Assembly (NCBI GenBank): GCA_002328805.1
Contig: DCVX01000015.1
Location: 1 to 16,724, forward strand
Length of the DNA stretch: 16,724 nt
Reading direction: 5' to 3'
From: Candidatus Dojkabacteria bacterium UBA2177
GTDB lineage: Bacteria; Patescibacteriota; Dojkabacteria; SC72
The translations under genes were made by a program, and so were the position numbers. Below the pieces are notes generated by a model that searched no databases, was not told the origin of the DNA, and worked only from the letters and a program-made list of their open reading frames with translations. Below are positions 1 to 8,098 of this stretch, piece after piece. Positions within the stretch are counted from its first letter, which is position 1; the number at the start of each line of letters is the position of its first letter.

Positions 1-37
1 GCAGGAAGCAGGTATCTTTAAATTACAAGAGCTTTAG
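1..37 (+). CDS. Possible 3' end of an unidentified gene entering from the left edge
   Basis: One plus-strand frame from position 2 is open and would encode the C-terminus QEAGIFKLQEL, ending at a TAG at 35-37. This stop would overlap the hisS stop (TAA on the minus strand at 34-36). The same close tail-to-tail packing occurs at 4473-4476. Eleven residues are too few to assign a family or to prove coding. The stretch could equally be non-coding sequence downstream of hisS. Confidence 0.25.
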   Translation, partial: QEAGIFKLQEL

Positions 38-1350
38 TCTATCTTCTCTGGTATTTCTGTGACTGGAAGTAGTAGTTGTTCAGAAGTTTTCATGTTCTTA
101 AGAAGGACTTTGTTCTTTTCCCTCTCCTCCTCTCCCATTATGAGAACCCAGGGGATGGACTTTTTGTTAGCATAGTCAAGTTGTTTGGAGAGTTTAATCT
201 TTTCCAATTGAACTTCAGTATTAATCCCTTTTTCTCGCAAGAAGGAAGCTATTTTGAATGATTCCTCTATATATTCTTTGTCCATTAAGGTTATGAACAA
301 TTTTGTGTTAGGAGTGTATGGGGGTAGAAGGTTATAAGTTTTTAGATAATCCAAGGTAGTAACATCTCCCCAACCTAATCCAAATGCTGGAAGTTTCTCC
401 TCCCTGAAGATTTCTAAGAGATTGTCATACCTTCCTCCTCCAAAAAGGGCTCTAGGATTTTTATCTCCCCCAACATCAAACATTTCTAGAACTGTTCCTG
501 TGTAGTAATCTAAACCTCTTACTATGTAAGGACAGAATTTAACATTTGTTATTTCTAATTTTTCTAATATGGAAAAGAGGTTGAGTAACTCCATTGCTCC
601 CTTAGAATCATCCCTTATTGCTTCTAGGTTGCCTAAATCCCATTGAACAAACTCTTCAAGCTGTTTAATCTGGTCTTCCTTTAGATTTAAGTCTTCTAAA
701 TATTCTTTAAAATTCTCTCTGTCTATCTTGGGGAAAATATCTATTGCTTTCGTAATTGCTGGCTTTTTATCTTCAGAAATTTTCAGGATTTCATCATAAA
801 GATAATCTAATAGGTAACGGCTACTAATTCTGAGCTCATAGGTCTCTTTGGGAGCTTTAAGTTTCTGCATAACTGCTATAATAAATTGGATAATTTCAAT
901 CTCTGAGGTGTTCTCCCCTACCCCCAAGATATCAATGTTAAGTTGGAAGAATTCTCTCATTCTTCCTCTCTGTGGTTTTTCATATCGGTAAAATCTTCCA
1001 ATATTAAAAAATCTTATTGGAAGTTTTAACTCTTTTCTTTTTGCAGCAATAATTCTTGCTAAAGAAGGTGTCATCTCAGGTCTAATTGCTATTTCTCTTC
1101 CTCCTTTGTCTAGGAATGTATAAAGTTGCTTTTTAGCAAGTTCTTCTCCAGATTTTGCTTTGTAAAGAGAAGCTTCCTCTACCAAGGGAGTATCATATTC
1201 TTCATAACCAAAGCTTTTAGCAACTGTACGCCAAGTGTTAAAAAGGTAGTTTCTAGCAAACATATCTTCTGGATAAGTATCAGTGGTTCCTTTGTAAGGA
1301 GAAGTGTTCTGTTTGATGTCTTTATTTTTATTTATATTTTTTGATCCCAT
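34..1350 (-). CDS. hisS: Histidyl-tRNA synthetase (class II)
   Basis: Charges tRNA-His with histidine in the cytoplasm, using ATP. The 438 residues are a normal length. The N-terminus carries the KGT-D-YPEDM signature (about residues 20-30). Motif 2 lies at residues 120-136 (FYRYEKPQRGRMREFFQ), the histidine-binding RGLDYYTG at 278-285, and GGGRYD at 304-309. A C-terminal anticodon-binding (HGTP) domain spans about 347-432. Motif 3 is unusual: PAFGLGWGDVTTL (321-333) has Val-Thr where the usual Glu-Arg of GxGxER stands, so the ATP-contacting arginine is not at its normal place. I recall similar GFGDAV forms in plant-organelle-type HisRS, so this is probably a subfamily trait, not decay. The start is supported by an extended -10 element ending exactly 6 nt upstream, implying a leaderless mRNA. 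The gene is divergent from the penicillin-binding protein gene. Confidence 0.96.
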   Translation of the reverse strand: MGSKNINKNKDIKQNTSPYKGTTDTYPEDMFARNYLFNTWRTVAKSFGYEEYDTPLVEEASLYKAKSGEELAKKQLYTFLDKGGREIAIRPEMTPSLARIIAAKRKELKLPIRFFNIGRFYRYEKPQRGRMREFFQLNIDILGVGENTSEIEIIQFIIAVMQKLKAPKETYELRISSRYLLDYLYDEILKISEDKKPAITKAIDIFPKIDRENFKEYLEDLNLKEDQIKQLEEFVQWDLGNLEAIRDDSKGAMELLNLFSILEKLEITNVKFCPYIVRGLDYYTGTVLEMFDVGGDKNPRALFGGGRYDNLLEIFREEKLPAFGLGWGDVTTLDYLKTYNLLPPYTPNTKLFITLMDKEYIEESFKIASFLREKGINTEVQLEKIKLSKQLDYANKKSIPWVLIMGEEEREKNKVLLKNMKTSEQLLLPVTEIPEKID

Positions 1351-1356
1351 TCAAAA

Positions 1357-1365
1357 ATTATATCA
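1357..1365 (-). promoter_or_regulatory. hisS promoter: extended -10 (TGATATAAT), leaderless position
   Basis: Read on the minus strand, a perfect TATAAT hexamer (1362-1357) is preceded by TG one base away, the extended -10 form. It is separated from the hisS ATG by only TTTTGA. A transcript starting at the usual distance from the hexamer would begin at the A of the start codon. No clear -35 is visible, which fits an extended -10 promoter. The element lies in the left arm of the inverted repeat at 1359-1389. Confidence 0.7.
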
Positions 1366-1389
1366 CAACCGAATTTCTTCTGTGATATA
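1359..1389. repeat. Inverted repeat between hisS and the penicillin-binding protein gene (dyad operator or paired promoters)
   Basis: TATATCACA (1359-1367) and TGTGATATA (1381-1389) are perfect 9-bp inverted arms separated by 13 bp. Their centres are 22 bp apart, about two helical turns. Each arm overlaps a -10 element pointing outward: TATAAT for hisS at 1357-1362 on the minus strand, and TATAAT at 1388-1393 on the plus strand. The dyad could be a binding site for a dimeric regulator controlling both genes, or simply the result of two similar extended -10 promoters placed back to back. An RNA hairpin role is less likely, because it would lie upstream of the predicted start sites. Confidence 0.55.
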
Positions 1390-1398
1390 TAATGAACA

Positions 1399-1427
1399 TT
1401 GAATAAGAGGAGTAAATAGGATATATT
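1399..1427 (+). promoter_or_regulatory. Promoter of the penicillin-binding protein gene (-35 TTGAAT, -10 TATATT), leaderless position
   Basis: TTGAAT (1399-1404) and TATATT (1422-1427) are separated by exactly 17 bp. The -10 ends 7 nt before the ATG at 1435, so the mRNA would start at or next to the start codon. A second, upstream -10 (TATAAT, 1388-1393) within the inverted repeat would give a leader of about 35 nt. That leader contains GAGGAG at 1407-1412, too far from the ATG to act as a Shine-Dalgarno sequence. Confidence 0.6.
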
Positions 1428-1434
1428 TGAAGGT

Positions 1435-4400
1435 ATGAAATACAGTGTCGGACTAACTAACTCTAAAAAAAGAAAACCAACAAGAAATTCTACAAATTCA
1501 ACCAAATCGGAGAATTTTTCTAGGGCTTTCACTCCAACGAAATTTGACAGGTTTAAGAGTTTTAAGAAGTATAACTCTAAGAACACAACAAAGAAGAAAA
1601 CTAAGTCTAACACAGGTTTAAAGTCGACAAAGCCTAAGGGAAAGAAAACACCTTTAAACCCAAAGGCGAAGAAGACAGTGTATATTGTTGTTGGAGTCGT
1701 ATTTTTTCTTGGTTGCTCGGCCTTAATAGGGATTGGGATATATCTTAAGAATTTACAAAATTCCTTACCATCTCCTGACGAATTAGTTGAAAGATCTTCT
1801 GACCAAAGTACTCAAATATTAGATAGGGATGGAGAATTGCTTTATACCGTATATGGAGACCAGAATCGTGAGTTTGTTCCACTTGATAAGATTCCAGAAC
1901 ATACTAGGTGGGCTGTCATAGCTGCGGAAGATATCGAATTCTACCAGCATAAAGGTGTTGATTATATTGGTATTGCCCAAGCATTTTTGCAGAATCTGAG
2001 AGCAGGTGGTGTTGTTAGAGGTGGAAGTACTATTACACAGCAGTTAGTTAAAAGTACAATTCTGTTTGATGTTTTAGGTGATGAGGCTTTTGCTCAAACA
2101 TACTCTAGGAAGATAAAAGAGGTTCTTATTACGATGCAGGTTGAGCAGAGTTTTACGAAGGACGAGATTTTGCAGATGTATATGAATGAGATTCCTTTAG
2201 GGGGTGTTAATTATGGTTTTCAAGCCGCCGCGAATTCTTATTTTGACAAAGATGTAGATGAATTAACTTTAGCGGAGAGTGCTTTGTTAGCAGGATTAAT
2301 CCAGAGTCCTGGTGTATACTCTCCTCTTTTTGGGTCTAACCCAGATATGGCTAAGGAAAGACAGGAATATGTTCTAAACCAAATGTATAGGCATAGAAAG
2401 TTGACAGGTGTTACAGAGGAAGAGATAGAGGAAGCAAGGAAAGAAGAGTTGGTATACTCCTCAAAAAAGATAGATATAAATGCCCCGCATTTTGTTTTCT
2501 ATGTTAAACAACTTCTTGAGGAAAAATTTGACGCAGACCGTGTTGAAAGAGGTGGGTTGAAAGTAACGACTTCTTTAGATTCTTCTCTTCAGGCTATTGC
2601 AGAGGAAGAGATTACAAAGGGTGTGGAAGGAGCTAAGAGATACAATGTAAATAATGGTTCTATGGTTGTTCTAGATCCAAAGAGTGGTCAAGTTCTTGCA
2701 ATGGTTGGTTCTGTGGATTACTTTAATGTAGAGGATCCTAGGGTTGATGGTAATGTTAACATTGTAACAAGTAATAGGCAGATGGGTTCTGCTGTTAAAC
2801 CTTTTGTATATTTAACTGCGATCAATCGTGGATATGGCCCTTGGCTCCTGACACCGGATATCTCGGAGATTTCTTTTGGGAATTATAAGCCGACTAACTG
2901 GGATAAGAAATATGAAGGATTAATTACTGCCAGAAGAGCATTAGTTCAGTCTAGAAATGTTCCTTCTGTTTATACTTTGCAGTTGGTAGGTATAGATAAT
3001 TTCCTGCAGACAATGGAAAAAGTTGGGGTCCCTGGTCTTGCTAGTAAAGTGGAGTATGGTTTGAGTTTAGGTTTAGGTTCTGGCGAGATGAAACTTTTGG
3101 ATTTCACAAATGCATATGCAACATTAGCTAATAGTGGAGTAAGGAAAGATATTGTTCCAATTCTTAAGGTGGAAGACTCTAAAGGGGAAATTCTGTTTGA
3201 AGCTGAAGAAAACTCTGGAACAAGGGTGATAGATGAGAAGGAAGCATATCTAATTAACTGGATGATTTGTGACTTAGGTGGTTTTGGTGATAAATATGGA
3301 AATCAGTACTATAATGTAGGAGGAAATAAACTATGTGGGAAGACTGGAACTACAGATGGTCCAAGAGACCTCTTGGCATTTCTGTATAACCAGAATATTG
3401 TTGTAGGTGTTTGGACGGGAAATAATAATAACGAAGATATGCCGGGTGGTTGGTCCTCTACAGTACCTCTCCCTTTAGCTAATTCATTTATGAAGCGAGT
3501 TATCGAGAATTATCCTTCTGGTACATATAATCGTCCCGCAGGGGTCCTGACAACATCTGTGTGTAAGGATAGTGGAGCTACTCGTCCTGATGATGCTGAT
3601 TGGGATTGTGAGAAAGAGGCATCCTTATATATAACGGGTCGTCCTCCTCAAGTAGACAGAAGAGAGGTGGTAGAGGTTTGTAAAGAGAATGGGCTTATTC
3701 CAAGCAATCTAGATGCTGCTGTGAAGTATGGATTAACAGAAAAGAAGATCTTTATTAATAAGGAGTTAGAGAATTCTTTACAGCAAAAGGCATATGAGAA
3801 GTATCTTACTAAGAAAGACACTTCTAAGTATATTGTTTCTAAACCTGATTCAGGTATCTGTCCCCTTCCTTTGGGACCGAATAACGAACCCGTAATCGAC
3901 TTGGTAAGTCCTTCAGCAGGCCAATCTATTGTCAAGGGAAGAAATCTCGAGATTTCTGGACAGGTAAGATATTTAGAGAGTATCTCTAAGTTTGAAGTTA
4001 AGTTTGATGGTAGTAATATAAGTGGTGCTTCTATAAAAGCGGATGGGAGTTTTGTTGTAAATTATTTTGTTCCAGAAGGAACTTCTTTAGGGGATCATAC
4101 AATAACAGTATTTGCAGAGGATAACTACGGCAAGTCAGATACAAAAAGTGTCACTATTAAAGTTGTCGATGCTACATCTGCGATATCTGTCTCAATGACC
4201 TCTCCTCTTAATGGGCAGACATTTACACTTTCAAGTCAATTCCCAGTTGTCTTGGTAGCCAATATATCTGGAGGAACTGTAGAAAAGGTAATGTTTACAA
4301 TTACGAAAGTGGGAGGTGGTTATTCCAAGGTTCTCGTGGATGATAGTAGCTCAGGTGGTTGGAGTCAGAATTGGACCAAGGACGGTGTTACGAGTGGACA

Positions 4401-4476
4401 ATACGATATACAAGTATCTGCAGAATCTGGGGGGTCTACAATAATAGGTAATTCAATAAGGGTAGTTGTAAACTAA
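1435..4476 (+). CDS. Class A penicillin-binding protein (PBP1A type, transglycosylase/transpeptidase) with C-terminal Ig-like domains
   Basis: Polymerises and cross-links peptidoglycan on the outer face of the membrane. Residues 1-80 form a Lys/Ser/Thr-rich, basic cytoplasmic tail, followed by one membrane helix (about 82-104). The GT51 glycosyltransferase domain shows EDIEFYQHKG (165-174, Glu165 the expected catalytic residue), RGGSTITQQLVK (195-206) and KDEILQMYMNEIPLGG (242-257). The transpeptidase domain has SAVK (Ser452 nucleophile), SRN (506-508) and KTGTT (636-640), so all three active-site motifs are intact. After about residue 815 come two beta-rich Ig-like modules (about 817-911 and 915-1012), which add roughly 200 residues to the usual PBP1A length. 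The start at 1435 is the only ATG after the in-frame stop at 1417 and matches the promoter spacing. The gene ends tail to tail with pheT. It stands alone, without other wall genes nearby. Confidence 0.95.
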   Translation: MKYSVGLTNSKKRKPTRNSTNSTKSENFSRAFTPTKFDRFKSFKKYNSKNTTKKKTKSNTGLKSTKPKGKKTPLNPKAKKTVYIVVGVVFFLGCSALIGIGIYLKNLQNSLPSPDELVERSSDQSTQILDRDGELLYTVYGDQNREFVPLDKIPEHTRWAVIAAEDIEFYQHKGVDYIGIAQAFLQNLRAGGVVRGGSTITQQLVKSTILFDVLGDEAFAQTYSRKIKEVLITMQVEQSFTKDEILQMYMNEIPLGGVNYGFQAAANSYFDKDVDELTLAESALLAGLIQSPGVYSPLFGSNPDMAKERQEYVLNQMYRHRKLTGVTEEEIEEARKEELVYSSKKIDINAPHFVFYVKQLLEEKFDADRVERGGLKVTTSLDSSLQAIAEEEITKGVEGAKRYNVNNGSMVVLDPKSGQVLAMVGSVDYFNVEDPRVDGNVNIVTSNRQMGSAVKPFVYLTAINRGYGPWLLTPDISEISFGNYKPTNWDKKYEGLITARRALVQSRNVPSVYTLQLVGIDNFLQTMEKVGVPGLASKVEYGLSLGLGSGEMKLLDFTNAYATLANSGVRKDIVPILKVEDSKGEILFEAEENSGTRVIDEKEAYLINWMICDLGGFGDKYGNQYYNVGGNKLCGKTGTTDGPRDLLAFLYNQNIVVGVWTGNNNNEDMPGGWSSTVPLPLANSFMKRVIENYPSGTYNRPAGVLTTSVCKDSGATRPDDADWDCEKEASLYITGRPPQVDRREVVEVCKENGLIPSNLDAAVKYGLTEKKIFINKELENSLQQKAYEKYLTKKDTSKYIVSKPDSGICPLPLGPNNEPVIDLVSPSAGQSIVKGRNLEISGQVRYLESISKFEVKFDGSNISGASIKADGSFVVNYFVPEGTSLGDHTITVFAEDNYGKSDTKSVTIKVVDATSAISVSMTSPLNGQTFTLSSQFPVVLVANISGGTVEKVMFTITKVGGGYSKVLVDDSSSGGWSQNWTKDGVTSGQYDIQVSAESGGSTIIGNSIRVVVN

Positions 4477-6974
4477 ATCAATATTACACTCTCATAATCT
4501 TTTTCAATCTTCTTACTGATCCTTGAAGTCAAGGTCTTTATTTCCGAATCATTCAGTGTCTTATTAAAATCGCTAGCAGTTACTCTGTAAGTAATCCTTT
4601 TTCTCTCTTTGAGTTTTTCGTCTGAATATATGTCTAAGCATTCAACCTTGTACCAGAGATTCTCCTTCTCTAATGTCTGAGTAATCTCATCCTCCAAACT
4701 TTTTTGTTTGGTTTCTATTGGCATTTCAAAACAGAGATCTTTTGTAAATGTAGGATATATTGGCATGTCTCTATATTTCTTGTTGGAAGGTTTAATTTTT
4801 ACAAGGTCTTCTATATTGATTTCAAAGGCTCCACTATATTCTGGAAGCTTGTTGCTATCTTTTACAAAGGTTTTGATTTCCCCTACTATTCCAAGTTTAA
4901 CTCCTTTTATGGATACAATACTTGCTCTGTTCGGCTCGAAAATGTTTAATATGTTTTTAATATATGGAGGAAGATCCAACTCTTCACTCTCCGAGATGAG
5001 GTCATATTGGATATTCTCAACACCTAGGCTTCTAAATACCTTCTCTAAATATCTTTTTGCCACGAAATAAGGAGATGCGTTAGTATCCACCACTGAGTTG
5101 ACGATTAGAGAACTTAAATACCAATTCTCAGTTGGAAGTTTGTTCTCTTCAACATAATTATTTAAATGAGAGATATTCATTTCGTATAACACAAAAGCCT
5201 CTTCTCCCCTTTCCAAATTCTCTTTCCCCTTTTGGAAAAGAGATTGCAGTAGTGTTGTCCTCATTAGCGAAAGCTCTGGTGATAGGGGATTTTGTATTTT
5301 ATAAGCGAGATTATTGTCTAAATTGCAATTTTTGAAAGAATCTATTCCTACAAAACTATAGTTTACAGATTCATTTGCACCACTATTTGAAAGAACTTCT
5401 CTAATAGACTTTTTAATCTCTACGATAGAGTTTTTATGTGGTGGTTTAATCTCCTTTTCGGGAAGTTTTATAGGGATATTATTAAAACCAAAGATTCTTC
5501 CAATATCTTCATAAATATCTTCTGCTATTTCAATATCTTTCCTCCAACTAGGTGCTGTTGCTTGTATCCAGGTTTCTTTTTTCTTATTTCTAATCTCAAC
5601 GCTATATTCTAGGTTCTCAAGTATTGTTGAAATTTCATTTATTGTAAGTTCTGTCCCTAGTATTGTATTAACTTTCTCTGGGAAGATTGTTATTGTTACT
5701 TCGTCTTTTTCTTCATGATAGATATCTATAATTTCAGAGGCTATTGTAGCCCAGTTCTCGTCTTTAAAAATCTCTACAGCCTTTAATAATCCAGGTAAAC
5801 ACTGTTTTGGATCTAGATTTCTCATAAACCTAGTTGCGGCTTCTGTAAATATTCCCAAGCGCATGCTTGTTTTTCTAATACTCGTTTTATTAAAGTTTGC
5901 TGATTCCAAAATTATTCTCTTTGTGTTCTTGTCTACCTCTGTTTCCTTTCCACCAATAACTCCTGCAATTGCAATTGGATGTGTGCTATCTGCAATAACC
6001 ATTGTCTCTTCATCTAGTGCATAAAGTTTGTCATCTAGGCCTAGGATTGTTTCTTCTGGTTGTGCCATCCTGACAATTATATTTGCAGTATCTTTGGCAT
6101 TTGGGTCGGTTTTTATTAGCTTGTCGTAATCAAAAGCATGTAGAGGTTGTCCTATTAAGACAGAGATGTAATTAGTAATATCGACAATGTTGTTGACAGG
6201 TTTTATGCCACATTTAATCAGAGTAGATTTAAGCCAAATTGGAGACTCTTCTACGTGGACATTGTCCAGGGCTAGTGCAGTATATCTGGGACAGATAGCT
6301 TCCGCATCATTTACGACTCTAAGTTTTAAGCAGGTGTCTTCTGGCTTAAGGTATTTGTCATAGTTTAGGTACCAATCTGGGCTTACAAATTTATGGCCAA
6401 GAATAGCTGTTAGTTCTCTTGATATTCCCAAAATTCCAAAGAGGTCTCCTCTATTTGTTAAAGCTTTGTTTTCGATCTCAATAATCGTGTCGTTAAGATC
6501 GTAATATTCAGCGAAAGGTTGACCTACTGGAGCATCTTTGGGTAATACCATTACTCTTGCATGGTTATTTCCCAAGTTTAACTCTCTCGCAGAACCCATC
6601 ATCCCATTAGATGCAACTCCCCGGAGATTGATTTTCTTTATTACAAATGGTTCCTCTTCTGTTAGTATGCTGTAAGGGACAACTGACCCTATCTTGAGGT
6701 ATGCTACCTTATCTCCAACTTTTAGATTCTTGTCTCCAGCCACAACTTGTATAGGTTCTTTTTCTCCATATACTATTTTGTAAACACCTAATTTATCTGC
6801 ATCTGGGTGATCCTGTTTTTCTACAATTTCTGCAATTACAATATCCCTGTAATCTTCTCTTAAATCGTGGCTGTAATCTACCTCTCCAATATGCTCTTGT
6901 ATTAATTGAACAATCTTGTTGTCATCTACCTTTATATCCGCAAATTTTCTTAAAAGGTTTGTACTTAATCTCAT
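4473..6974 (-). CDS. pheT: Phenylalanyl-tRNA synthetase beta subunit
   Basis: Pairs with PheS in the (alpha-beta)2 enzyme that charges tRNA-Phe. The beta chain handles tRNA binding and editing. The 833 residues hold the full bacterial domain set. There is an EMAP/OB-type tRNA-binding domain (about 40-150), then a B3/B4 editing domain (about 215-395) with NNIVDITNYI (261-270), GQPLHAFDYDK (275-285) and GGKETEV (341-347). The B5 DNA-binding-like domain (about 425-500) ends in SWRKDIEIAEDIYEDIGRIF. A catalytic-like core with NPLSPELSLMRTTLL (562-576) follows, and the ferredoxin-like anticodon-binding domain spans about 738-832. It begins 2 bp after the pheS stop with no Shine-Dalgarno sequence, so it is probably translated by coupling. 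Its TAG stop (4473-4475) overlaps the TAA stop of the convergent penicillin-binding gene. Confidence 0.97.
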   Translation of the reverse strand: MRLSTNLLRKFADIKVDDNKIVQLIQEHIGEVDYSHDLREDYRDIVIAEIVEKQDHPDADKLGVYKIVYGEKEPIQVVAGDKNLKVGDKVAYLKIGSVVPYSILTEEEPFVIKKINLRGVASNGMMGSARELNLGNNHARVMVLPKDAPVGQPFAEYYDLNDTIIEIENKALTNRGDLFGILGISRELTAILGHKFVSPDWYLNYDKYLKPEDTCLKLRVVNDAEAICPRYTALALDNVHVEESPIWLKSTLIKCGIKPVNNIVDITNYISVLIGQPLHAFDYDKLIKTDPNAKDTANIIVRMAQPEETILGLDDKLYALDEETMVIADSTHPIAIAGVIGGKETEVDKNTKRIILESANFNKTSIRKTSMRLGIFTEAATRFMRNLDPKQCLPGLLKAVEIFKDENWATIASEIIDIYHEEKDEVTITIFPEKVNTILGTELTINEISTILENLEYSVEIRNKKKETWIQATAPSWRKDIEIAEDIYEDIGRIFGFNNIPIKLPEKEIKPPHKNSIVEIKKSIREVLSNSGANESVNYSFVGIDSFKNCNLDNNLAYKIQNPLSPELSLMRTTLLQSLFQKGKENLERGEEAFVLYEMNISHLNNYVEENKLPTENWYLSSLIVNSVVDTNASPYFVAKRYLEKVFRSLGVENIQYDLISESEELDLPPYIKNILNIFEPNRASIVSIKGVKLGIVGEIKTFVKDSNKLPEYSGAFEINIEDLVKIKPSNKKYRDMPIYPTFTKDLCFEMPIETKQKSLEDEITQTLEKENLWYKVECLDIYSDEKLKERKRITYRVTASDFNKTLNDSEIKTLTSRISKKIEKDYESVILI

Positions 6975-6976
6975 TT

Positions 6977-8014
6977 TTAAAACTGTCTTAAGAAGTTAAG
7001 GTTACTCTCTCTAAGGTATCTGATGTCATCAATGCCTAGCTTTATCATGGCAAGTCTATCTACTCCAAATCCCCAAGCGAAACCAGAGTATAATTCTGGG
7101 TCAATATCTGCTTCTTTGAGAACATTAGGGTGTATCATTCCACAGCCCATTATCTCTATCCATCCAGAGTGTCCACATGTAGAACATCCAGACATGTTAC
7201 AGAATGGGCAGCCTATTACAAATTCACAGTCTGGTTCTGTAAATGGGAAGTAAGCAGGTTGTATTTTAACTTTAAGGTTTGTTTCTAAGTATCTTTCTAA
7301 ATATGTTTTTATTGTGGCTATCATGTTGGATAGAGAAACATTCTTGTCAACATAGACACCTTCTATCTGGTGGAATGTATGTTCATGCCCTGCGTCTGTA
7401 GCCTCATTTCTAAAGCATCGTCCAGGAAGGACTACCGCTATTGGAGGCGGTCCAAATTTCTTTAATGCCCTATTTTGCATGGTAGATGTATGAGCTGGTA
7501 GAACCAATCCATCTTCAGTTCTAAAGGTGTCATACATATCTCTCGCGGGGTGTCCTTTGGGGAAATTCAGGGATTGGAACATATTGTAGTCATCATCTAT
7601 TTGTCTGCTTTCTAGAATGTCAAAACCCATGCTACTGAATATGCTTAAGAGTCTTTCGGCCTCTTTAGTGAGGGCATGTTTACTTCCCTCAAGAGAAAGC
7701 ATTTCACTATATATTTGAGAATCTTCGTTAATGTCAAAAGGGGCTGTAGGATCAATTTTAGGTTTGGAAGCATACTCACGATTCTCTTGTATCTTTTCAG
7801 AGATATTATCTTCTACAAAAGTTTTTAGTGTGTTTACCTCTTTCCCATATATTGGTTTTTCTTTGGATGGAATACTGGTAATTTCTTTTAAAGCTTCTGT
7901 TACTAAACCCTTTTTGCCCAAGTATTTCTCTTTGAGTTCTTTATATCCTAATTTCTCAAGATCTTTAGTGAAAGAAGTTTTTATATGGATGAGATTTTTA
8001 TGCGTGTATTCCAT
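6977..8014 (-). CDS. pheS: Phenylalanyl-tRNA synthetase alpha subunit
   Basis: Catalytic subunit that activates phenylalanine and transfers it to tRNA-Phe. Residues 1-85 form the N-terminal coiled-coil region. Motif 2 is GRCFRNEATDAGHEHTFHQI (198-217), and motif 3 is GFAWGFGVDRL (311-321) with Arg320. FPFTEPDCEF (256-265) and GCGMIHPNVL (290-299) are standard. Between them sits a cysteine cluster, CPFC-x4-CSTC (Cys269, 272, 277, 280), that could bind zinc. Similar insertions occur in PheS of several bacterial groups, whereas E. coli lacks one. The 345 residues are a normal length. The gene starts the pheST pair and has its own promoter directly upstream, after the rplT terminator. Confidence 0.97.
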   Translation of the reverse strand: MEYTHKNLIHIKTSFTKDLEKLGYKELKEKYLGKKGLVTEALKEITSIPSKEKPIYGKEVNTLKTFVEDNISEKIQENREYASKPKIDPTAPFDINEDSQIYSEMLSLEGSKHALTKEAERLLSIFSSMGFDILESRQIDDDYNMFQSLNFPKGHPARDMYDTFRTEDGLVLPAHTSTMQNRALKKFGPPPIAVVLPGRCFRNEATDAGHEHTFHQIEGVYVDKNVSLSNMIATIKTYLERYLETNLKVKIQPAYFPFTEPDCEFVIGCPFCNMSGCSTCGHSGWIEIMGCGMIHPNVLKEADIDPELYSGFAWGFGVDRLAMIKLGIDDIRYLRESNLNFLRQF

Positions 8015-8021
8015 AATTAAA

Positions 8022-8050
8022 AGTATACTATATCGTTACAAAATATTAAA
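8022..8050 (-). promoter_or_regulatory. pheST promoter (-35 TTTAAT, -10 TATACT), leaderless position
   Basis: On the minus strand TATACT (8027-8022) has five of six consensus bases and ends 7 nt before the pheS ATG. A weak -35, TTTAAT (8050-8045), lies 17 bp further up. The promoter begins right after the rplT terminator, so pheST can be transcribed independently. The mRNA would have little or no leader. Confidence 0.55.
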
Positions 8051-8074
8051 CAAAAAGACCCTTTGCAGGGTCTT
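8048..8074 (-). terminator. Intrinsic terminator after rplT
   Basis: On the minus strand a perfect 7-bp stem, AAGACCC (8074-8068) and GGGTCTT (8061-8055), encloses the 6-nt loop TGCAAA. A T-rich tail (TTTGTTT) follows. It lies 25 bp after the rplT stop codon and 34 bp before pheS. It is the only convincing rho-independent terminator I see in the window. Confidence 0.85.
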
Positions 8075-8098
8075 AAACATTTCCAAAAAGCAAAAACC

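Noticed and set aside
1407..1412. GAGGAG considered as a Shine-Dalgarno sequence for the penicillin-binding protein
   Set aside because: It lies 22 nt before the ATG, too far to act, and an in-frame stop at 1417 rules out a nearer upstream start in that frame.
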